64,000 nt of DNA from an uncultured Finegoldia sp. (GTDB lineage Bacteria > Bacillota > Clostridia > Tissierellales > Peptoniphilaceae). Position 1 is the stretch's first letter. The number at the start of each line of letters is the position of its first letter. The notes beneath the pieces are model-generated. The model was given only the letters and a program-made list of their open reading frames with translations. It was not told the DNA's origin and did not search any database. The stretch lies in NCBI RefSeq assembly GCF_947252345.1, contig NZ_CAMXVC010000001.1:62001-126000 (forward strand). Direction: 5' to 3'. Both the position numbers and the translations under genes were made by a program. Positions 46,157 to 53,865 of the stretch are shown here, piece after piece.

Positions 46157-47622
46157 TGAAAGAAAGTGTAAATTATAAAGGAACACTTAGTAAGTCTGAA
46201 ATTCGAGATCTAAATTTAGATCTCGAAGACTTATCTCAGATAGATTCATTTGATTTAAGCCCCAAAGACAAAAAGCAAGGAATATTGAAAAGCTTGATAT
46301 TCACAGCAATAGCAATCTTCATATTCTTTGTGCCTATCACTATCAACGGACAGACGGATATTACATTCGGAATAATTTACAACAGCTTGATGAAATTCAC
46401 AGGGTTCTACGGATTGTGGGCCATCACTTGCCTGACAGTCGCCACTGCATTGTTGAGTATTTACGGAAAATTCATCGCCAAAGAGGGAAAAATCTACAAT
46501 TATTTCCACGGCGATTCGATAATTCACCCACTACTCTACAGCATAGGCGCAGCATTCGCAGTGCTTTACAGTTTGACAGTTACAACATCGTTTAACGGCC
46601 CTGAAATCATAGTCGGAAAATCAACGGGTGGAACGGTAATTCCTTCAATCGCCGTTGCAGTATTCTGGATTATACTAGTGTCGTCATTCTGTATGCCATT
46701 TTTAATCAATTATGGCTTCATAGATTTGATAGGAACTTTGATGGAACCACTGATGAGACCTATGTTTAAACTTCCTGGACGTGCAGCGATAAACGCATTG
46801 GTATCGTTTTTGTCGAGCAGTTCAGTCGGTGTTCTCATCACAAACAAACTCTATCGTAGAGGTGTTTACACAGAAAAAGAGGCAGTCCTCGTAGCGACGG
46901 GATTTTCCGCAGTATCCGTGGGATTTGCTTACATGGTAATCAAGACAGCGGGACTTCAAGATAAATTCGCATTTGTCTATCTAATCTCGGCTGTAATGAC
47001 GCTTTTGGTTTCGGGAGTTATCGGAAGGATTCCTCCATTCTCCAAGAAACGTGACATATACCCAAATGGCAAAATCCAAACAAAAGAAGACATCGACAAC
47101 ACGAAATCTTCTTCAAACGGTATTTTGAAAACAGCAGGCTCGAGAGCTGTCAAAAAAGCTTTCTTAGCTCCTAGTCTTTTGGGCGAAGTAAAATCAAGCT
47201 TGAAAGACGGATTCGAAGTTATACCAAAAGTTGTCACATCTCTAGTGGCAATCGGTACAGGCGCATTGATTTTGGCAGAAAACACACCTATATTCAACTT
47301 GCTCGGCAAACTATTTGTCCCACTATTAAAATTACTACAAGTGCCAAACGCAACAGAAATAGCAGCGAGTTTCCCTGTTGGAATAGCAGAAATGTTCCTT
47401 CCAGTATTGTTAATCGCAGAGAAAGTTCCAAACCTCGCACCGGGTGCAAGATTTTTGGTAGTGTCAGTGTCAATCTGTCAGATAATTTTCTTCGCAGAAA
47501 CAATAGTTGTAATGATGTCTGCAAAATTACCGATAAAATTATGGGAATTGGTTGTTGTATTTATCGAAAGAACGATAATAGCGATTATTATAGGTTCGTT
47601 GATAATGCACATATTCTTCTAA
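46156..47622 (+). CDS. YjiH-family membrane protein with nucleoside-recognition (Gate) domains
   Basis: The 488-residue protein has about eleven membrane segments after a hydrophilic N-terminus of 50 residues. Gate-type segments include SSSVGVLITNKLYRRG and FPVGIAEMFLPVLLIAEKVP. The YjiH family is uncharacterised but is probably a transporter. Coupling to a ureohydrolase suggests uptake or export of a guanidino compound or polyamine. A terminator follows. Confidence 0.78.
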   Translation: MKESVNYKGTLSKSEIRDLNLDLEDLSQIDSFDLSPKDKKQGILKSLIFTAIAIFIFFVPITINGQTDITFGIIYNSLMKFTGFYGLWAITCLTVATALLSIYGKFIAKEGKIYNYFHGDSIIHPLLYSIGAAFAVLYSLTVTTSFNGPEIIVGKSTGGTVIPSIAVAVFWIILVSSFCMPFLINYGFIDLIGTLMEPLMRPMFKLPGRAAINALVSFLSSSSVGVLITNKLYRRGVYTEKEAVLVATGFSAVSVGFAYMVIKTAGLQDKFAFVYLISAVMTLLVSGVIGRIPPFSKKRDIYPNGKIQTKEDIDNTKSSSNGILKTAGSRAVKKAFLAPSLLGEVKSSLKDGFEVIPKVVTSLVAIGTGALILAENTPIFNLLGKLFVPLLKLLQVPNATEIAASFPVGIAEMFLPVLLIAEKVPNLAPGARFLVVSVSICQIIFFAETIVVMMSAKLPIKLWELVVVFIERTIIAIIIGSLIMHIFF

Positions 47623-47623
47623 C

Positions 47624-47660
47624 ATAACCCCTCTGTTTTGTTACAGAGGGTGTTATTTTT
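47624..47660 (+). terminator. Terminator of the agmatinase operon
   Basis: ATAACCCCTCTGT pairs with ACAGAGGGTGTTAT and is followed by TTTTT. Confidence 0.9.
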
Positions 47661-47666
47661 GTGAAC

Positions 47667-47696
47667 AAAAAAAGACTGCGTCACAAAACGCAGCCT
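47667..47696 (-). terminator. Terminator of the rpmH-jag operon
   Basis: On the minus strand GGCTGCGT pairs with ACGCAGTC and is followed by a T7 run just after the jag stop. Confidence 0.9.
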
Positions 47697-47701
47697 GTAA
47701 A

Positions 47702-48691
47702 TTATTTTCTTTTAATAATAACTCTCCTGTTAGGCTCATTGCCTTGGGAGAATGTCTTAACTTTATCGTTATTTTGAAGATAAGTGTGAATTATTCTTCT
47801 CTCGTATGGATTCATCGGCTCAAGCTTGATATCTCTGCCTGTCTCAACGGCCTTCTCAGCCAATCTCTTAGCAAGTTTCTCGAGTGATTTCTCCCTTTTT
47901 GTGCGATATTGATTACAATCCAAGATGACTCTGATGTAAGTGTCACTGTTTCTATTTGTAACCAAGTTGACAATGTATTGTAGAGAATCCAATGTCTCTC
48001 CCCTCTTGCCTATGATAATTCCAATATCAGTCTCATCAGAACAGATAATGTTGAACTTGATTAAATTCTTGTCCGTCCTCGACTCGATATCGCAAGAAAT
48101 TCCCATATCTTCTATCATTTGTTTCAAGAAATTCTTCGCTGTAATGAAGATTTCATCTGTGCGTTGAATATCCTTGACATCATCTTCTGAATTTACATCT
48201 GAATCATCTGACGCTTCTACTGCATCGTCAATCGGCTCTTCAATAAACTCATCATTGATTTCGTAAACTTCAACCTCTATCTCATCTGATTGTTCATCTT
48301 CACAGACAACATCGTTTTTCTCATCACTTGACTTGTCAACATCGCTTGACTTGTCGCTATCATCAGCAACATCTTGTTGATTTGTTTCATCTTCTAGTAT
48401 TTCGGATGAATCTTGTTTTTGTGAACAACTGTCAACCTCATCTTTGTCAATCGAACTCAAAGATTCAGTATTCAAAATGCTCTTGACAAAATCATCAGAT
48501 TCCTTATCCTTGACATCGTCCTTCAGTGAAACACGAACTACTGCATCCTTCTTGCCGAACAAACCAAAAAATCCTTGTTTGGCCTCATCAATGACATCAA
48601 TATTGACCTCGTCTCGACTTGCATTAAGTTGTTTTAAAGCGATATCGACACATTCATCGACAGTCTTCGCACTGATTACTGTGCTTCTCAT
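47702..48691 (-). CDS. jag: RNA-binding protein Jag (KhpB)
   Basis: The 329-residue protein has an N-terminal Jag domain (EAKQGFFGLFGKKDA), a long acidic Asp/Glu/Ser linker (residues about 80-175), a KH domain (GIIIGKRGETLDSLQ) and an R3H domain (MNPYERRIIHTYLQ). KhpB binds RNA with KhpA and affects cell elongation in streptococci. The linker is longer than usual and highly acidic. The start overlaps the yidC stop by 4 nt. Confidence 0.94.
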   Translation of the reverse strand: MRSTVISAKTVDECVDIALKQLNASRDEVNIDVIDEAKQGFFGLFGKKDAVVRVSLKDDVKDKESDDFVKSILNTESLSSIDKDEVDSCSQKQDSSEILEDETNQQDVADDSDKSSDVDKSSDEKNDVVCEDEQSDEIEVEVYEINDEFIEEPIDDAVEASDDSDVNSEDDVKDIQRTDEIFITAKNFLKQMIEDMGISCDIESRTDKNLIKFNIICSDETDIGIIIGKRGETLDSLQYIVNLVTNRNSDTYIRVILDCNQYRTKREKSLEKLAKRLAEKAVETGRDIKLEPMNPYERRIIHTYLQNNDKVKTFSQGNEPNRRVIIKRK

Positions 48692-49419
48692 CTAACTTCC
48701 TCCAAAACATCTTTCTTGTCTTTGTTTTTAATTACTAACCTTATTAAAACTTCGATAACATTCGAAAATGCCCAATAAAGAATCAAACCTGAAGCGTATT
48801 TGCTCGAAATGAAAAACATAAAAATCGGCATAAAATAAATCATCGATTTGTTCATCATCTCCATTTGGTCAGGCTCGTTCGACTTCTTGTCCTTCTTAGA
48901 ACTTGGCATACTGATTTTAGCTACCAAAAATTGAGTCAAAGCGTTTATCAAAGGCAATCCAAACAACACAGGATCCGGCTTAGTCAAATCGGCTATCCAG
49001 AAAAAGTTACGAGCAATCTCGTTAATCTTCGAAACATTGTCGAACATATACTTGCCCGGCTCCCTCATAACCCTGAACAAAGCCAACACCAACACCATTT
49101 GTAAAATGATTGGCAAACATCCACTCAACGGATTGAAATTATACTTCTTGTACAACTCCTGCATCTTCAACTGTTGAGTCTTCGGATCGTTCTTGTATTT
49201 TCTTTGAATTTCCTTCATTTCCGGTTGCATAAGAGCGTTTTGCTCTTGAGTTTTTTGAGTGTGAATAGTTACCGGAAGAGTCAAAAGCTTATAAATAAGT
49301 GTCAATAAAAGTATTGATATCGCAAAATACGATATGCTTTTAGGTTCAGCCATCAAACTCGAAATGTTCTCATAGATGAGCCTAAGAATTGTTCCAAATA
49401 CATTTGCAATTATTTGCAA
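48688..49419 (-). CDS. yidC: Membrane protein insertase YidC
   Basis: The 243-residue protein has the conserved five-helix core, with the helix pair QRKYKNDPKTQQLKMQELYK and SGCLPIILQMVLVLALFRV. It lacks the large periplasmic domain of proteobacterial YidC, as in Gram-positives. No lipobox cysteine is visible, unlike Bacillus SpoIIIJ. It inserts membrane proteins with or without Sec. It lies in the standard order after yidD. Confidence 0.95.
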   Translation of the reverse strand: MQIIANVFGTILRLIYENISSLMAEPKSISYFAISILLLTLIYKLLTLPVTIHTQKTQEQNALMQPEMKEIQRKYKNDPKTQQLKMQELYKKYNFNPLSGCLPIILQMVLVLALFRVMREPGKYMFDNVSKINEIARNFFWIADLTKPDPVLFGLPLINALTQFLVAKISMPSSKKDKKSNEPDQMEMMNKSMIYFMPIFMFFISSKYASGLILYWAFSNVIEVLIRLVIKNKDKKDVLEEVR

Positions 49420-49434
49420 TTTTACAACTCCTTT

Positions 49435-49647
49435 TTATTTTAATGGGTCATATCCGCCTTTTGAAAATGGATTGCACCTTAGAACTCGCCACACAGTAAG
49501 CAACAAAGCCTTAAAAAAAGGCTTCTTTTGAAAAGCCTCCATCGCATACTGAGAACAAGTCGGATAGTACTTGCACTTTCCCTCTCCCAGATACGGCGAT
49601 ATAGCTTTCTGATAAAACTTGATTAAAAAAATCATTACCCTTGACAT
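49435..49647 (-). CDS. yidD: Membrane protein insertion efficiency factor YidD
   Basis: The 70-residue protein carries the family motif [15 protein letters not shown] and the ending [11 protein letters not shown]. It starts inside the end of rnpA (13-nt overlap), as is common. Confidence 0.95.
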   Translation of the reverse strand: MSRVMIFLIKFYQKAISPYLGEGKCKYYPTCSQYAMEAFQKKPFFKALLLTVWRVLRCNPFSKGGYDPLK

Positions 49648-49976
49648 TTCTTACTCTGTGCCTTTCTACAAACGTGCAATAAAGCGGATTGAAGCTGTTT
49701 GTAGGTTAAGTCTTGCGTGTTTTTCTTGGGGATAATCACAATATCCAAGCCCTTGTCAAACTCAGAAAAATTAAGCCTAACAATCTCCCTGAGTTTCCTC
49801 TTGATTCTGTTTCTCTCAACGGCATTGCCGTATTTTTTAGTAACAGAGAATCCGATTCGACTTCCTTTTTTAGCATTGTACACAACAAGTGAAAAGTTTC
49901 TATTGTAGAAGCTCTTGCCCTTCTTGTAGACAACATTGTATTCCCTGTTATCTCTTAACCTTAAACTTTTATCCAT
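49635..49976 (-). CDS. rnpA: Ribonuclease P protein component
   Basis: The 113-residue basic protein shows the RNR-type motif [13 protein letters not shown] and the [15 protein letters not shown] segment. It assists the RNase P RNA in 5' maturation of tRNAs. No good ribosome-binding site precedes the ATG at 49976; a hairpin at the rpmH stop (GGTCAC with GTGACC) lies just upstream and may influence its translation. Confidence 0.95.
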   Translation of the reverse strand: MDKSLRLRDNREYNVVYKKGKSFYNRNFSLVVYNAKKGSRIGFSVTKKYGNAVERNRIKRKLREIVRLNFSEFDKGLDIVIIPKKNTQDLTYKQLQSALLHVCRKAQSKKCQG

Positions 49977-50005
49977 AATTAATTAAAGGTCACAACAAAT
50001 GTGAC

Positions 50006-50140
50006 CTAAGCTGATAATACTTTTCTACCTTTTCTTCTTCTAGCCTTTAAAACAGCTCTTCCACCTCTTGTAGCCATTCTATTTCTAAATCCGTGGTCTT
50101 TTTTTCTTTTTCTGTTATTTGGTTGATAAGTTCTTTTCAT
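50006..50140 (-). CDS. rpmH: 50S ribosomal protein L34
   Basis: A 44-residue protein beginning [18 protein letters not shown] and ending GRKVLSA is the typical L34. AGGAGGTGCGATTG precedes the ATG. It is the first gene of the rpmH-rnpA-yidD-yidC-jag operon. Confidence 0.98.
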   Translation of the reverse strand: MKRTYQPNNRKRKKDHGFRNRMATRGGRAVLKARRRKGRKVLSA

Positions 50141-50198
50141 CAATCGCACCTCCTAGTATAAAATAAAGGACTTTTTTCCTTATAAAAACACTACTCCA

Positions 50199-50227
50199 AT
50201 TATACAAACCAACTCCCATATTGTCAA
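50199..50227 (-). promoter_or_regulatory. Consensus promoter of rpmH
   Basis: On the minus strand there is a perfect TTGACA, 17 nt, then a perfect TATAAT, about 60 nt before the start codon. Confidence 0.93.
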
Positions 50228-50281
50228 GCTTTTTTGTTGACAAATACCAATTATTTAGGAAAAATAATTTAATTAACTCAT

Positions 50282-50297
50282 ATCAAAAATATTTGAT
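50282..50297. promoter_or_regulatory. ArsR operator 1
   Basis: ATCAAAAATATTTGAT is a palindrome with ATCAA/TTGAT arms, typical for ArsR-family regulators. It overlaps the -35 element of the arsR promoter, and an identical copy lies 46 nt downstream. Confidence 0.85.
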
Positions 50298-50321
50298 GTA
50301 TTATCCCAAAAATGATATAAT
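50293..50321 (+). promoter_or_regulatory. arsR-arsM promoter
   Basis: TTGATG, a 17-nt spacer and TATAAT with an upstream TG (extended -10). The two operators flank the core elements, so a bound repressor would block polymerase. Confidence 0.75.
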
Positions 50322-50327
50322 TAATGT

Positions 50328-50343
50328 ATCAAAAATATTTGAT
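50328..50343. promoter_or_regulatory. ArsR operator 2
   Basis: A second, identical ATCAAAAATATTTGAT lies at the expected transcription start and just upstream of the arsR ribosome-binding site. Confidence 0.85.
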
Positions 50344-50356
50344 ATGAGGCGATAAA

Positions 50357-50662
50357 ATGAATAACAAACAAATAGCAGATACATTCAAAGCATTGAGCGA
50401 TGAAAAAAGAATAGATATTTTGCAATTGTTACAAAATGGAGAACAATGCGCATGTGTACTTTTAGAAAAATTGAACTTAACGCAATCTGGATTGTCTTAT
50501 CATATGAAAATACTCACAAATTCACAAATAATACAATCCAGACAAGTTGGGAAATGGACATATTATAAAATATCAGAAAAACAATGTAGTAATCTAATGA
50601 CACTATTAATAGACATCACAAAATTAAACGATAATAATAAAGAAAGGACAATAAATGAGTAA
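50357..50662 (+). CDS. arsR: ArsR-family metalloregulator
   Basis: The 101-residue winged-helix repressor has the motif EQCACVLLEKL, whose two cysteines (31 and 33) lie where arsenite-binding ArsR proteins have CxC. The recognition helix follows (TQSGLSYHMKIL). Two identical operators flank its promoter, so it is self-regulated. Its last 8 nt overlap arsM, which implies that arsenite induces the methyltransferase. Confidence 0.92.
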   Translation: MNNKQIADTFKALSDEKRIDILQLLQNGEQCACVLLEKLNLTQSGLSYHMKILTNSQIIQSRQVGKWTYYKISEKQCSNLMTLLIDITKLNDNNKERTINE

Positions 50663-51416
50663 ACAATACACAGACGAAGAAATAAGACAACAAGTGAAAA
50701 AATTCTACGACAACATAGCACAAGGAAAGACAACGACAAAAGTAAAATCAATCGACCTATACAAATCCCTCGGCTACGACACCAAACTACTACAACAACT
50801 CCCAGAAGAAATATCATCGGGACTATCGTGTGGAAACCCACTCGACAACCTCGTACTAAAAGACACCGACACACTACTGGACTTAGGCTGTGGAATGGGA
50901 CTAGACGTGTTTATGGCGAGAATAAAATACCCCAACTCCAACACAATTTATGGAATGGACAGACTAAAATCCATGATAGAAAAAGCCGAAAAAGTCAGAG
51001 ACAAAAAAGGGTTCAAAAAAATCGAATTTGTCCAAGGAGAACTAATCAAAATGCCATTTGAAGACAACTCCATAGACAAGATAATAAGCAACTGTGTCAT
51101 AAACCTTGAACCAAACAAACTACAAGTCTACCGAGAAATCCATCGAATCCTCAAACCAAACGGAATGTTCATAATCAGTGACATCACACTCAAAAAACCA
51201 CTCACAAAAGAAATTATGTCACTAGACAACATCTACGGCTCATGAGTGGGAGGAGCGCTTCTGGAAGAAGACGTAGAGAAAATCATCAAAAAAGCAGGAT
51301 TTACAAACTTCTTTGCAAAAAGTGAAGAAGTCACAGACCAGTACGCAGAAAAATGGGGCTACGGCCTACAAATAAAACAATACATTCAAGAAACAATGTT
51401 TATCGGCAATAAATAA
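50655..51416 (+). CDS. arsM: Arsenite S-adenosylmethyltransferase ArsM, predicted selenoprotein (Sec197 at UGA 51243-51245)
   Basis: The first 196 codons encode an ArsM methyltransferase with the SAM motif LDLGCGMGLD and the conserved cysteines SCGNP (Cys59) and SNCVINL (Cys147). A UGA follows at YGS, and the same frame continues VGGALLEEDVEKIIKKAGF to a stop at 51414-51416, 253 residues in all. In characterised ArsM proteins this position holds the third conserved cysteine (Cys224 in the algal enzyme), which binds arsenic together with Cys174. A 5-bp hairpin begins 12 nt after the UGA, the same spacing as in grdB. ArsM methylates arsenite to volatile or toxic methylarsenicals. The alternative is a nonsense mutation, but the intact downstream frame argues against it. 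Confidence 0.85.
51258..51270 (+). promoter_or_regulatory. SECIS-like hairpin of arsM
   Basis: CTTCT-GGA-AGAAG can form a 5-bp stem with a GGA loop, extendable by outer C-G pairs, 12 nt downstream of the UGA. The loop begins GG like that of grdB but ends in A rather than U, so SelB recognition needs testing. Confidence 0.6.
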
Positions 51417-51527
51417 GCTAGTTTGTTTGAGAAAAAATAAAATAATTGTAGTAAAATAAAATTGTAAACAACAGAAATGTTATCAATTAAAAATAGTTGA
51501 ATTTAAATTTTAAGGAGAAGTTTCTGA

Positions 51528-52370
51528 ATGTCAAAAAATAATCAAAGTAAAAGATTAACTAAACAACACAAACAATCACATGGTGTTATTGGTATATTCG
51601 GTGATGAAGCAAAAAAGCATGACTTGTCAGTAGGGCAAATATCAAAAATAGTATTGGAAAAATTAGAAGAAAAATATCCAGAATTAACATTTAGATATAG
51701 AAGAAGTATAAGAAAATCAGAAATAAATAAATCTTTACAAAATTTAGATAGCGAGCTCGGTCAAATATTATTCATAGAAAACTCTAGAATAGAACCTGAT
51801 GGTGGAATAATAGAGGTAAAAGATGATGAAAACAATTGGAGAGTTGTTTTAGTATCTGAAGCGAAATTTCAAGGCAAAGATATAGAAAATATTAAAAATG
51901 GAATACTTGTCGGAAAAAATAAGAACCAAGACTTGATGGAAGGTGGAAACGCAATAGAACGCTCATATAAAAACATATCAGAAATAGGGAATTTTATGTT
52001 ATCTGAATCTCACTTTCCTTATGTTATTTTCTTGGAAGGTTCAAATTTTTTGACCAAAACTATAGAAGTTACGAGACCAGATGGTCGTATAGTCGTTCTA
52101 AGTTATAATTCAGGAAAATTAAACAGATTGGACAGGCTAACCGCAGCAAACTATGGAATGCCATTTAATACTAATCTTTGTATAAACAAAATTATAAAAA
52201 AAGATGATAAATTATTTATGCTTCAAGCTGCATCCATGTATACAAAAGGTGATGGTAGCAGCTGGACTAATGAAGAAATGTTTGAAATTTTAATGGATAT
52301 TGCCCAGACATCGTTAAAGATGTTAGGTAGGGATATATTTATTCAGATTACAAATAAAAGGGGAAATTAA
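51528..52370 (+). CDS. EcoRI-like type II restriction endonuclease
   Basis: The 280-residue protein aligns along its whole length with EcoRI (277 residues) as I know that sequence. The catalytic residues fall at the same numbers: Asp91 in PDGGIIEVKDD, Glu111 and Lys113 in SEAKFQG. The DNA-contact residues also match: Gly140-Asn141-Ala142, Glu144 and Arg145 in GGNAIERS, and Arg200 and Arg203 in LNRLDRLTAANYGMP. The predicted target is therefore GAATTC. The gene is more AT-rich than the E. coli gene, so the transfer is probably old. AAGGAGAAG precedes the ATG; the cognate methylase follows after 6 nt. Confidence 0.94.
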   Translation: MSKNNQSKRLTKQHKQSHGVIGIFGDEAKKHDLSVGQISKIVLEKLEEKYPELTFRYRRSIRKSEINKSLQNLDSELGQILFIENSRIEPDGGIIEVKDDENNWRVVLVSEAKFQGKDIENIKNGILVGKNKNQDLMEGGNAIERSYKNISEIGNFMLSESHFPYVIFLEGSNFLTKTIEVTRPDGRIVVLSYNSGKLNRLDRLTAANYGMPFNTNLCINKIIKKDDKLFMLQAASMYTKGDGSSWTNEEMFEILMDIAQTSLKMLGRDIFIQITNKRGN

Positions 52371-52376
52371 TTATTC

Positions 52377-53360
52377 ATGAGAAATAACAGTAACGATTTT
52401 TTAAGAAAAGCAAAAAAGAATAAGAATGATGAATTTTACACGCAAATGGTAGATATACAGAGAGAGTTAGAATACTATACAAATCAATTTAACTCTAAAA
52501 TTGTATACTGCAATTGTGATGACCCTACAAGGAGTAATTTTTATAAATTTTTTGCAGAAAATTTCCACAAGCTTGGGTTGAAAAAGCTGATATCTTCTTG
52601 CTATGTTGAAAATGAAATCAATCTTTTAAATTTCAATAAAAAGCACTTTGCCAGTGGGTTTTACTATGAATATACGGGTAAAAAAGAGGAAAAATTGATA
52701 CCAACTAAATATGATTTAATACCTTTTAGAGGTGATGGAGATTTTCGAAGTCAAGAGAGCATCGAACTTTTAAAAAAAAGTGATGTTGTGGTCACTAATC
52801 CACCATTTTCATTGTTCAGAGAACACATTGAACAAATAATGAAATACGACAAAGAATTTCTTGTTATTGGAAATATCAATGCAATCACTTATAAAAGCAT
52901 TTTCAATTTGATACAACACAATAAGGCTTGGATGGGAGTGAATATGGGAAGGGGAATATCCGGATTCATAGTCCCAGAGTATTATGAATTATATGGAACA
53001 GAAACGAAGATAGATGATGAAGGAAATAGGATAATCTCAACTAACAATAACTTATGGTTGACAAATTTAGATAACGAAAAACGACACACAGATATACCGT
53101 TGACCCAGACATATAATGGAAACGAAACAATGTATCCAAAATATGACAATTACGATGGAATAAACGTGAATAAAACTGTTGACATACCCAAAGATTACAA
53201 CGGGGCAATGGGCGTTCCTATTACATTTCTTCATAAATTCAATCCCGAACAATTTGAAATAATAAAATTCAGAAAGGGAAATGACAACAAGGACTTATCG
53301 GTCGATGGAAGATGTCCTTATTTTAGAATTTTGATAAAAAATAAAAGACCCAATATTTAA
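52377..53360 (+). CDS. EcoRI-like adenine-N6 DNA methyltransferase
   Basis: The 327-residue protein resembles M.EcoRI (about 325 residues) throughout, with the adenine-methylase motif NPPF at residues 141-144 and segments such as YCNCDDP, GRGISGFIVPE and GVPITFLHKFNPEQFE. It should methylate the inner adenine of GAATTC and protect the host from the neighbouring nuclease. The gene order (nuclease then methylase) is that of the E. coli system. GGGGAAA lies upstream of the ATG. Confidence 0.94.
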   Translation: MRNNSNDFLRKAKKNKNDEFYTQMVDIQRELEYYTNQFNSKIVYCNCDDPTRSNFYKFFAENFHKLGLKKLISSCYVENEINLLNFNKKHFASGFYYEYTGKKEEKLIPTKYDLIPFRGDGDFRSQESIELLKKSDVVVTNPPFSLFREHIEQIMKYDKEFLVIGNINAITYKSIFNLIQHNKAWMGVNMGRGISGFIVPEYYELYGTETKIDDEGNRIISTNNNLWLTNLDNEKRHTDIPLTQTYNGNETMYPKYDNYDGINVNKTVDIPKDYNGAMGVPITFLHKFNPEQFEIIKFRKGNDNKDLSVDGRCPYFRILIKNKRPNI

Positions 53361-53400
53361 AATGAAAAACAAAAAACTTATCGACAAAATTTACATCAAA

Positions 53401-53431
53401 AACTGCGAGAACAAACCTCGTAGTTTTTTTT
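53401..53431 (+). terminator. Terminator of the restriction-modification operon
   Basis: AACTGCGAG pairs with CTCGTAGTT and is followed by a long T run, separating the accessory block from the origin. Confidence 0.88.
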
Positions 53432-53453
53432 ATTTCCACAAAATAAAAATTTT

Positions 53454-53846
53454 TGTGGATAACTTTTATCCACAACGCATTCAAAATTTAAAATATTAAA
53501 CCTAAATTGGGGATAAGTTTTAAAAAATTTTCCTTTATTTATTAAAATTTTTAATAAATTTGTAATCAAAGATATGATTTGCTATAATTAAATTATAAAA
53601 AAGTATGAAAAGTACGCATTTATTAACAAATTGTGGATAAGTTGTGGATAATATGTTAATTCTTGTTTTGAAACTTAACGAATTTACTGTATTTTCTAAT
53701 TTTATATCCACAATTATTTTTCTACAAATTATTGTGGATAAGTTGTGCAAATGTGAATAAATTATAAATTTTTTTTGTTTATTTTGAAATTTAGCTGTTT
53801 ATTTTATGTGGATAACTTATCATTTTGTGGACAAATATGTTGATAA
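53454..53846. other. oriC, upstream DnaA-box cluster
   Basis: The 500-nt gap before dnaA is AT-rich and contains many DnaA boxes (TTATCCACA or complement). Exact copies lie at 53454-53462 (-), 53466-53474 (+), 53632-53640 (-), 53643-53651 (-), 53733-53741 (-) and 53807-53815 (-). TTATTCACA is at 53752-53760 (-), and one-mismatch forms lie at 53704-53712, 53826-53834 and 53838-53846. The strand change of surrounding genes supports an origin here. Confidence 0.93.
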
Positions 53847-53865
53847 CTGCAATTTGAGGTGAAAA

